From Mytilisepta virgata (taxonomy: Eukaryota; Mollusca; Bivalvia; Mytilida; Mytilidae), in NCBI GenBank assembly GCA_028015205.1, contig CM051518.1:57739978-57803977 (forward strand): a stretch of 64,000 nt of DNA. Direction: 5' to 3'. Below are positions 43,301 to 55,300 of the stretch, one piece after another. The notes under the pieces were generated by a model. It saw only the letters and a program-made list of their open reading frames with translations, was not told where the DNA came from and made no database searches. Position 1 is the stretch's first letter; every line of letters starts with the position of its first letter. Both the position numbers and the translations under genes were made by a program.

Positions 43301-46300
43301 ATAGAAAATCAATTAGTATGATATAGATATTTTTATGTATTGGCAGAAAAGATAATGTTTCGTGTAACTGAGATTGATGTGACAAAACCAACTTTCAGAT
43401 CTGAGAAATCTTTTCATGAATGGTATGCCTATTCTTCATGCTTGGTCATTACATTCCAAGCAATTTGCCATTGGTATTAAGGAGAGAGGGTTTAAGTATT
43501 TGTATGGCTTAGAACCGTATTGACTGTCTTGTAAGAAGACAGGTTCAGAGCCAACATCAATAGGACTTAGTTGATTAATTTATGGATGTTTGATATTACT
43601 GTCAGTAAAAGTCTGAACACAAAGTCAAAGATCTGACATTAAAACAATCCTCTTTATTTTTGTGTTTTTCTTGTTTGTTCCATTTGGTAATGAAATATAG
43701 AAGATTACATGACAGATAGAAAAAAATATATTATTTTAGGTTTTCTTTGTCATATGACACAATAGTTTAGATAGAATCCTGTCTGTCTTTATTAACCATT
43801 AGATATATGTATTATGATAACCTCAAAGAGTTGTTGGAATATATACTGTAAGTTTGAAGTTTAATGTGAAGTTTTTTTTTATTAATATGTCAATAAATTG
43901 ATTGCATGACCAAAGTTGCATTTAGTAATTTTGTATTTTGAGGTAACATCTTCCAATACATTTATTGTAAATTTGAAGGTTAAGTTTATCGTCCCTTATA
44001 TTTTCAGGGAACCAAGACGAGTGAAGTTAAAAAAGGGATCCACAGGTTTAGGTTTTAATATAGTAGGAGGAGAAAATGGGGAAGGAATATTTATTTCATT
44101 TATACTGGCTGGAGGGCCAGCTGATCTGTGTGGAGAATTACGGAGAGGTGACCAGATCTTAACTGTAAGTTCAGTTTTTATATTTCAAAAAAATGTGTTC
44201 GTAGCACTGGAAGTCGTCTTTTTATTCCAGACCACATATGAAAGTACTTTATGCCGAGATAGCAAATTTCATGGTAAAGAAATTATTGAAGATGCAAAAA
44301 TATTAAATGTTTGATATAGTAAAACAGTTTGACAATTCTTGAAAAAATTCACTCACATGCTCTACCTGTGCAGAACAAGTTGAGCATCGGACATTCAAAT
44401 TTCATGAATCAAATTTTACAATATACAGTTAATAAATGATAGATAATTTTACAGCAAGAGTCTAATTTTTTAGATCATAAATTTTTACTAGAAGCCATTT
44501 ATCATTGTAGGTCAATGGTGAAGACATCAGTATGTGTACACATGAGGAGGCAGCTGGTAAACTGAAAGCTGCTGGTGATACTGTGGTATTAGAAGTCCAG
44601 TACAGACCAGAAGGTAGGTCAAGGTCGTCAGAATATATAAATTACCTGTTAACTCAAAGCTTCAGTAAAAACAGTAATATTAGAAGTATGTAAGTAAATA
44701 TAGAAAAAGAAGTAAGTAAGCCTACAAAACAAAATAAAAACAATTAACTAAGCCAAATATCACAAAACCAAACACTAAAATTAGTTTTCCAAAACCAAAA
44801 CAAAAGAAAAAATCTAAATTTAAATTAAATATTATAAAACATAACAAGAGCTACATGAGAAAGCACCAAAGCTATTTTTCACAAACAAAACAAGCACTAA
44901 AGCTAAATCACAAAAGCAAAAATACTGAATGGCCATTTTAATACAAAATTCTGACTGCTGGAGTTACATTGATAACAGAATTTTGATTTTGTGCTCATTA
45001 TTATACCCCCACTCTTAAAGTTGGGGCTATATTGCATTCACCTTGTCTGTTCGTTAGTTTGTTCACCATTCGCCCAACAAATATTTCTGTCACACTTTTC
45101 TCAGAAACTGCTGAATGATTCAATGAAATGACTTTATATTTAGCCAGCCGCTTAATAGTGATGAATTGTAACGTGTGAGCACTTTTCGGATCTGTCGGTC
45201 ACATACTTCCTGTTTGCTGATACTTCGAATTTTTCAATTTGTTGAATGAACAGAACTTTTTGATACTGTTGGACACCTACTTCCTGCTTGCAGATAGTTT
45301 AAATTACGAGTCGAGGTATTCTTAGCACGACATCGTTTGCATTCTTCTTATTACATGTATTAATATTACACCTGTTTGTATTTTATAGAATATAACAGAT
45401 TTGAGGCAAAAATTCAAGATTTAAGGGAACAGATGATGAACACAAGTACTGGTAGTTTACGTACAACTCAAAAGAGAACTTTATTTGTCAGGTGAGTTGT
45501 ACTGTGATGAAAATTACATGTAAGTTCCAAAATTTAGAGGGTCTTACAAACACAAAAATGTTGTAATTTGACATATTTAGGAACAGCTGTTTTCAGTATG
45601 TGAATACATGTACAAGTTTGAACAGGGAGAAGACAATCATCATTTAAAGGAAAATTTGAAACCAATCTATTTTTAAGAACCAGCAAATGTTTTTCTGCTA
45701 ACATGCTCTAAAAATTTAGGGTTTGTAGGTGAACAAAAAGTCTTTTTTGTTAAGAAATTAAAACTGGTTTTTACAACGAAGATATACTCATCTTATTAAT
45801 GTTGACTGATATTTAAAATAAAATATAAAATATGAACGATTGGTTAGTAGAAACACATATTTATTGGTTTATTTCCTTGATTTTAAAGTTTATCTCTTGT
45901 AGCAGAAATACAATTTTGATCATGCTTGTATTATGATAATGAAGATTTTAGTTTATCATTCTGTATAATTACAGGGCATTATTTGATTATGATCCTTCCA
46001 AAGACAGTGGCTTACCAAGTAAAGGTTTAGAATTTCATTACGGAGATATTTTACATGTAACAAATGCTAGTGATGATGAGTGGTGGCAGGCGAAAAGAGT
46101 TATGCCAGATGGTGAGGAAGAAGGAATCGGTATTATTCCTAGTAAACGAAGGTAAAGTCAAAATGTAGATTTTAAATAAATTGTTAAAGATAATATATAT
46201 ATGGTGGTGGTATGGGTTTTTGATCACCTAATGTATGTATACCTTTCATTTTGATCTTTCCGATGCATCAATAAAATATATATGATATTGAGTTGTGTAC

Positions 46301-49300
46301 TCCAAATATCAAAAAAGAAATTTACAACTAAAACCTGGTCACATTGGTCGCTGTTTTATTTGTTCTTACCGGTTGAATGACCTCGTTCTATTTGCGCTAG
46401 ATATATAACCAACGTGTTTTCGATCACCTTAATATTTTTATACGACCGCAAAATTTTTGCGGTCGTATATTGGTATGACGTTGGCGTCGTCGTCGTCGTC
46501 GTCGTCGTCTGCGGCGTCGTCCGAAGACATTTGGTTTTCGCACTATAACTTTAGTATAAGTTAATAGAAATCTATGAAATTTAAACACAAGGTTTATGAC
46601 CACAAAAGGAAGGTTGGGATTGATTTTGGGAGTTTTGGTCCCAACAGTTTAAGAATCAGGGGCCAAAAAAGGGCCCAATAAGCATTTTTCTAGGTTTTCG
46701 CACAATAACTCTAGTATAAGTAAATAGAAATCTATGAAATTTTAACACAAGGTTTATGACCACAAAAGGAAGGTTGGGATTGTTTTTGGGAGTTTTGGTC
46801 CCAACAGTTTAGGAATTAGGGGCTAAAAAAGGGCCAAAATAAGCATTTTTCTTGGTTTTTGCACAATAACTCTAGTATAAGTAAATAGAAATCTATGAAA
46901 TTTAAACACAAGGTTTATGACCACAAAAGGAAGGTTGGGATTGATTTTTGGAGTTTTGGTCCCAACAGTTTAGGAATTAGGGGCCAAAAGGGTCCAAAAT
47001 TAAACTTTGTTTGATTTCATTGAAAATTTAACTATTGGGGTTCTTTGATATGCCGAATCTAACCGTGCATTTAGGATCTTAATTTTTGGTCCCGTTTTCA
47101 AATTGATCTACATTAAGGTCCAAAGGGTCCAAAATTAAACTTAGTTTGATTTTAACAAAAATTGAATTCTTTGGGTTCTTTGATATGCTGAATCTAAACA
47201 TGTACTTAGTTTTTTTGTTATGGGCCCAGTTTTCAAGTTGGTCCAAATCGGGGTCCAAAATTAAACTTTGTTTGATTTCATCGAAAATTGAACTATTGGG
47301 GTTCTTTGATATGCCGAATCTAACCGTGCATTTAGATTCTTAATTTTTGGTCCCGTTTTCAAATTGGTCTACATTAAGGTCCAAAGGGTCCAAAATTAAA
47401 CTTAGTTTGATTTTAACAAAAATTGAATTCTTTGGGTTCTTTGATATGCTGAATCTAAACATGTACTTAGTTTTTTTATTATGGGCCCAGTTTTCAAGTT
47501 GGTCCAAATCGGGGTCCAAAATTAAACTTTGTTTGATTTCATCGAAAATTGAACTATTGGGGTTCTTTGATATGCCGAATCTAACCGTGCATTTAGATTC
47601 TTAATTTTTGGTCCCGTTTTCAAATTGGTCTACATTAAGGTCCAAAGGGTCCAAAATTAAACTTAGTTCGATTTTAACAAAAATTGAATTCTTGGGGTTC
47701 TTTGATATGCTGAATCTAAACATGTACTTAGTTTTTTTATTATGGGCCGAGTTTTCAAGTTGGTCCAAATCGGGGTCCAAAATTAAAGCTAAAAAGGGGG
47801 TAAATTTTTTTTTTTTTGGGGGGGGGGGGGGGCAATTCTCCACAGCATATTGTATTACACAAAAGCAAAAAATTGAATATAAATTCAAATCATATGACCA
47901 ATTCTAAGTTCTTTATTTCAGTTATTCTGTGTCAGAAACCTATTATGTGTCAAATATTTGAAGAAATTTTCAATTGCACAGTATTGCGCAATAGCAAGAA
48001 ATTGATATGTGTGCCCTGTTATCAAAACTTTATTATTAACAAATTCCATTGGAAATTTGCCAATATAAAATGTGCTGATGAAGCTTTTTTGTTTATCTTA
48101 TCTAAACTGCTTTTAATATGTATATTTAAAATTTGCCATCCATGACTATGATGTCATTTTCTATTTTAATATGTTATGGTGTATTTAAATGGGCTGTTAT
48201 ATAAGTATAAAGAAATGGGGGGGGGGGGGGGTTGAAAACAAAATTTGGGGGGGGGGGGTAAATGAGAAATTGGGGAGGGGGTAATTTTTTCTCATTTCAT
48301 ATTTCATAAATTAAAAAGAAAATTTCAAATTTTTTTTAGCAAAAAAAAGGGGGGGGGGGGTTACAATAAATTTTATTTTTTTTTTTTTTTTTGGGAGGGG
48401 GGTCAATGTGCAACTTCATAGTGTATTGCACAAAAGCTAAAAAAAGGGGTAAATTATTATTATTTTTTTTTGGGGGGGGGGGCAATTCTCCACAGCATAT
48501 TGTATTACACAAAAGCAAAAAATTGAATATAAATTCAAATCATATGACCAATTTTAAGTTCTTTGATTTCAGTTATTCTGTGTCAGAAACCTATTATGTG
48601 TCAAATATTTGAAGAAATTTTCAATTACACAGTATTGCGCAATAGCAAGAAATTGATATGTGTGCCCAATTTTAAATTTTAAATTGGTTCTTTCTGATTT
48701 ATATATAAAAACAAATAATACTGATATGGTTTGAATAGGTAAATTAAAAATTTTTAAGTTCTTAGACAACATTCATTCTGTGTCAGAAACCTATGCTGTG
48801 TCAAATATTTATTCACAATCCAAATTCAGTATTGTATCAAGCTTGAATGTTGTGTTCATAATTGCCCCAACTATTCAGGGTTCGACATCTGCGGTCGTAT
48901 CTAGCTGCGCCCAGCGGAGCATTTTATTAGACATACTTCCATTGGTTTGTAGATCACACGATCAAATATTATTGAGATCACAGTCGGCTTTGGAGACGAT
49001 TTAAAGATGTGGATATTTTTGTCCTCTAATGTATTTTATTTGACTTTTAAACAAAGATGTGAAATGATTTTAAGAAAAATGGCACCTTGTAGCATAAAAG
49101 AAAGATAAATAAAGGCCTTGGCCGTCTTGGGGTCATATATCCACCAAATTTTGTGCTCAATTGAAAAAGCGTGACTCTTTTTATTTGTAAACATATGTTA
49201 ATTGTCTGAAATCTCGTGCAAGAGCGTGATTCTTGAGATTATAAATAGCATATCGAAAACACATTCTATCGAAATCTACTGTCAAGACCAGTTATATATA

Positions 49301-52300
49301 CATTATCAAAAAATATAGACTCTAATTTGAATTTTCAATGAAGTAATGATAAGTGCTCTGTATGCCTGGTATTCATACCTATTTCCCAAGTTCAAGCATA
49401 CTGTAGCAGTGAATTTTCAGCGAGATACATATATTGTCTGTATGAGTTGAGATAAATTTTTGTGTATTGTAATACAATTTGTAGCTTGGTTAATTTCTTT
49501 TTTCATTGTATTCATCTTTATTTGATCCTTCAATATTATGTACACATGTATGATACTTTGTTTTTACAGGGTAGATAGAAAAGAAAGAGCAAGATTAAAA
49601 AATGTTAAATTTACAGGTAGAGCTACATCTAATACTGAAAAAGTAAGTCAGTTTCTAATTGAGGACAACAAGGTTTTATTTTAATCTGTAATTTTGATAC
49701 CTGTGATTGTTTTGTCCTTAATATTATAGTTTTAAACTGGAACACATACTCAAAATGTATTCAAAACATTTGTTCATAGCAAACAAAGAGCGTTTAGAAT
49801 TCTGATCGCAAGAATTCAGAAAAAATTTATTCCATAATCACATAGCTTAAAATGGCTCTCTACTTGTAATCTGGCTTCCTCCACCAATAAAAACTAGATA
49901 CTACCTACATCACCAGTAATAGTGCTGGCAGGGATAAATCCCTAAAAACTAAACTGCCATTAAATCACAATAATCAAGCAACCACACATAGTCTGACATA
50001 CCAGCTTAATGTCAAATGAAAAATGCTGCAACTTCACGTAATATTACATCGAAGGATACCTGCTTGTATTCCTATGTGTATTCATTATGATCTGAAGAAA
50101 GCATTAATTAGACCTGTACTGTAGAGATTAATATTAAAATATCTGGAGCTACTTGATGTGGTAAAAATTATATACCATACTTAACTTTTGTATTTCAGAA
50201 ATTTTTAACATTTTCTTTATCATATGCAAAAACATTTTTTGTCAGATCAGTACTGACAGTAAAAACTAGAACTTATTATTTTCTTCCTATTTTAGCAGCA
50301 AACTTTATCAGCTCAAGACAAAAAGAAAAAGAACTTTTCATTTTCAAAACGGTTTCCATTTATGAAGAGTAAGGACCAGAGTGGTAGTGAAGACATTAGT
50401 GCTGATGAACGTAAGTTTAGTAAAGATTATAATCATGGCTGCATTGTCTTGTTTACAAAGTATAGAATATTGACAGTTTGAGAACACTGTGGATTTATTA
50501 TACATGTAAAGTGGGATAAAAGACTTCATGGTTTCATGGATGCAGCAATGAAAGTTTTCTGAAATTTACCAGAATTCCGGATTATGACAGTTTTAGTCCC
50601 TTCCTATACAAAATATTGAATTCTTCTTGATTAATGAATTTTGGCACCTTCTGTGCTTGCACCCAGGTATAATGTGTTATTAGGAGAAAATAACAAAACT
50701 GTTGAATGCTGTATCAGAAACATTAAAATCATGAACATCCTTAAGCACAAAAATAAATGAATCCAAAGCATGATAGTAATATACATTGTAAGAATGATTA
50801 GACAAAGAATATCTACGTAAATGAGTTGCATGAATTTGTTCTCCTATATTATTGGAAATGTATTGATTTTAAATATACATTTTCTTCCTGGTATAGAATT
50901 ATGAGAATTTTAGTGATATTCAAATCTACAGACGCATAATAGGTGATATCTGTACCCAATGTTCTAAATTTTTCTAAAATTGGCTTTGGCAGCTGTGAAT
51001 TTTAAAATAGCCATATAAAGTAAATTTTAAGAGTTTATTTTCAGTTCTTATTCTGCTTATCCTGCCATGATAGAAAAGTTTTGTTTTATTGTTCCTTGTT
51101 TTAACCTTATATCTTATATCACCCTGAACTGATCTTATAAAAGACTATTGTGGTTATTTAAGCATCTTTCAGGTTCTATTAACCTCATTCTTATATTGTC
51201 AGTTTTTGAAAATTAATAATTAAATTTTAAAAAACAGAAGATAAAAATTGGTATTATCATATTGATACGTATAATATGTAAAAGATATATTTATGATTTA
51301 TCAATGTTAAAATATCTATTTTATTTGTTAGAAGCTTTATATCTACACCATTCCAAATGTAAAATGCTTGTTTTGATTTTTATTCCTTTAGCGGAAGGTA
51401 AATCCATTCTGTAGTTGTAGATCTTGTACTGTCATTTATAGTTTGCTTAACTTGTAGTATATTGCTGTTAGATTTGCTTTCCTCGGTAAAACTGTTTATG
51501 TTGTGTTCTGTGATTGTGATTAATTTTTCATGTCGGACTCTGAAAAAAAATATGAACGTTGTGTTTTTTTTGTTTAATTCATTTGATTTTATGTAAGGGT
51601 GGTGATGTGTGAAGGCGTTTGTATTCTTATTCAAAGTTTAAAGTAAAAAAATCTATACACTCAGAATATTAAATTGTATTAATCATGTTATATTTACTTT
51701 TGACATCATTGTTTGAGGTAAATGGTAAAATGTTAGCTGAAGTTTATGTACTAGTTAAGTTTATAATTGGATTTTTTAATAAATAAATTCGGATATAAGT
51801 GTGGCAAAGTTTGGTCAGTCAGGTGGGCAGCATCAAACAGTGATGAAGGAATATCCAATTTGCTTGACGATCACAAGATTCATATAAATGTTGTTGGAAA
51901 TTTTTTATAACAGTTCATTTTAAGAGAAGTTACTTTTAGTTGATAAGAGCTATTTTTGATTTTGTAGTGTAGTACATGCTTTAATCTGGGGCTTATTTTA
52001 TCAAGTGGTGAATATGCTTTTGGTGTTAAAAAATGTCTATATTTTTTAATAATGCTTTTCTGTTACTTTGTTATAACTTTTAGAACAGAATCTGTACTTA
52101 GTTACTTCTCCTTAAAAGCTTGCAATGATTATTGTTTATACATGTATTTTGAAACATTGTATAATGTTAACTACAAGTAATTGGTGTTGCTCTACTGAAA
52201 TTTGTACATATTTCATAGGAAATTTATATACTTATAGAAGAGTGTCTAGAAAATTTTCTCAATTATATCTGTTGAATTAAGTCAGTGTATTGGCATTGCT

Positions 52301-55300
52301 TTTCTTATTATTTGGTGGGGGGGGGGGGAGTAGAAAGACATAAATGATAATAGAAAATAGTAAATATTGTTCAGGTCTGGACAGATGTTAACAATTTACA
52401 CAAAGGGACTTTACATATACTGTTATGCAAATTTTGATTCAGTAATCGTATCTGTATTGCAACACTCCAGACATTGAAGTATGTTTGTTATCAGTTATAT
52501 ACCATCCTATTTCTGGTGATTTTCATGAGTAAAACAGAACACAGGTTCCAGTTCAATATTAATCAGTTACTGCTAAAATTTATGATTATAATTTAACCTC
52601 CTCCTGTTTTTATTTTCAACAAAGGAACCATCTTACAATTCTCAATGTTATATCTTGCTTTTGGTGAAATCCAGGTCATTCACACTTCATATTAATCCAT
52701 TTCTAAATCATTTAAACTAGCTTTAATTACATTTTCATTTTACAGTAATTACAATTATAATTTGTATTTGTTAATTACATTACATTACTGTAATTCATGT
52801 ACATGTAAAAGTGTTGGAATTCAGCAAATTGTCAGATGGTTTCTGTTGTATCATATCACTGTACTTTTATTTCATAGTCTCATCACATGATATAAATTTT
52901 CTATTTTTCCATAGGAATTGGAGATGTTGAGGCCAACGGGAGTAAGTAAAGCACCCTCTCTATCTCTCTCACTCTCTGTACTTCGGTCAAATCATAATCA
53001 AAATCAAAATATCAGAAATGGTTTAGCCAGTTAGCATGGAACATATTAATGTCACTCTGTATTGCATGTTTGTCGTCTTTCAAAGAAAAATTATTTTCAG
53101 CAGTACAAATCATGTTTTTTTTCTGTCTCAATCAATGTTACCTCAATATATATAATCAGATTGATGTAGCAAGTAAATTAAGTACTGAAAATAGCTTATT
53201 GGGCCAAATTGAATTAAAAATAACCAGGAGAATGATTGCTGTCTATATTTAGGCTGTTTTCAGTTTTCGAAAGGTTACATGGTGTAACCTGGTTTAAGGC
53301 AGTTTATAATTAATGATTTTGGCAGTCATATTACATAAATAAGTTTTAGTTATATACAGTATAAATTTACACTACATGCTTGCAATTTTAAAAGTTTGAA
53401 ATTCATTTATGGGATATCTTCCTTGTATCAACAGCATGAGTTCGAGGCTAATTAGTTCTCGCCGTGATATTGGCTGCAATATCCCCAGCACGGCGTTAAA
53501 CAACAATCAATCAATCAATCAATGTACCAACAACATATTTTATGTTAATGATAATTAGAAGTATATATAATTTTTTAATGGCAGGAGATATAAATAAAAG
53601 TCAGTGAGATAACCTTCCAAATGAAGTATGAAAAGGTCATCGTGTGGATTTCAACAAAGGAAATCTTCCCTCACAGCAATTGCTTCAGAGATCTATATAC
53701 CTCAAAGTTCTTATTCAGTGATAAAACAATGAAACCTTTGTTAAATGCTTTAAAACACATACAGTAGAGCTAGTTCAGTAGTTCAATTGCTTAAAATTAG
53801 TTTGGGTCAAGATTTGTTTGTTTGATTTTTTTTTAATTTTTGAATTTTACCTTGCATTTCTGTTACTTCAAGTTGATGTTTATGTTGTTTTTTAGTAGTT
53901 TTTTTTCTCTTTTTTTGAGAAGGTTGGCTGGGGTAGGGGAGGGTTCTCCTACAATGGAATTACAGGAACGACTGTTTTAATATTTTAATTTAGGGGCATT
54001 ATTTAAAATTTTTTACATCAGATTTAAACATTTGTTTGATTGAAGAAATTTAAATTCTTGATTATGCAATTATTTTGTACTTAATATTCGGTATTCATAC
54101 ATTACACATATATTGCATGAGAGATGAGAAATAGTTCATTAATGTTTAACTGGGCTGTAAGTTTGCATTGTTATGAGTACTGGTGGATAGCTGTATAATA
54201 ATCTTCATTAAAGGATTATATAATTAAATCTGATATTTCAAAGCACAAGTTTTAACTGGATTTACCATTGGACAGAATGTACATGTATTAGTTTTGTGAT
54301 GTTTGGTGAATGGACGTCTCCAAACAGTGACCAATTGAAATCATCTTTGCTTTCATTTAGCCAACATCTCATTTCTTGTTCGAACAATGAATTGAAGTTC
54401 CGTATAGCATTTTACAAGATGAAACATTCACTGAAACTTTTATCAGTCAGATTTAAATAACTTTGAAATGATGTGTATCTAAGAACTTTTTATGTCCCTT
54501 TAGAGAAATTGTAATTTTTCAGGACTTAAATTTCTTAAATTATTCTTTAACTTGAACTCTTCCTTGTTTTCCGATGGGTGATCGAGGAATCAAAAGTCTG
54601 CTGGAAATTATTGCATCTACATGTACTTTATATTGCCAATCTTCAACAATTGACAACAATGCAAATATTAATCCAGTTCATGTATATGTTGGTATACACT
54701 GCAAGATATTATTACATAGAGAAAAAAAAATAGAATACAAGTCCTAATTAATGCAATCTTTACCCTTTTGCATTTTTCTCATTGATAAAAACATTGCATT
54801 GACAGCATTACCTTTTGGTTTATGAAACTTGATAAAATATTTTAAAATAGTATTAGATTAAATGTTGAAAGTTTAAGACTCAAATTTAAGAATGGGAAGA
54901 ATACAGAACATAAAACATATACTCAAATGAGAAAAAAAACCTCCAAATTCTTGAAAATTTCTGCGAATAGTTTCAATTTCTAGATTTAGCACATCCTTAC
55001 TATTGTTTACTGCATAATTTTTATGATTGACCAGTTCTAAGAAATATTGTTTGTATGGTCATGTCATCCTTTGTGCTTTTGATGTTGTTTTCAATATATG
55101 ATATACAAGGATAAGAAATTGTGTAGAGTTAGACAAACTGAATGTGTGTAATTTCATTTCTGGTAGCATATTCACAATATCTTAATATGGTGAACAAGGG
55201 AAAAATATTTGGAATAATTTGTGGCGGGTGCTTTACTTGCAACTGTTGTTTGGTGTAAATATTGATCGGACTGATTTTAACATGTGAAGGGGTGCGGAAT

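Larger units (their letters stand above)
27420..44007 (+). other. Intron G-H (16.6 kb)
   Basis: Separates the PDZ2-PDZ3 linker from PDZ3. It holds a tRNA-headed SINE (28113-28380), a truncated AGCTCACCTG element (30893-31356), a decayed SINE (about 32590-32760), the 51-nt cassette exon, a perfect palindrome (35911-35930), an 18-nt microexon candidate, a C17-(AC)14 tract and a retroposed element (41106-41493). The rest, including 37400-41000 and 41600-44000, is AT-rich with nothing I can support. Confidence 0.8.
46152..49569 (+). other. Intron K-L (3.4 kb)
   Basis: Splits the SH3 region and is mostly filled by the compound repeat 46440-48925. The remaining 640 bp on the right is AT-rich without features. 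Confidence 0.85.

Noticed and set aside
47146..47907. Three successive similar open frames, possible repeat protein
   Set aside because: They arise from the 260-bp tandem units of the ATACGACCGC element and have no start, splice or composition evidence of coding.
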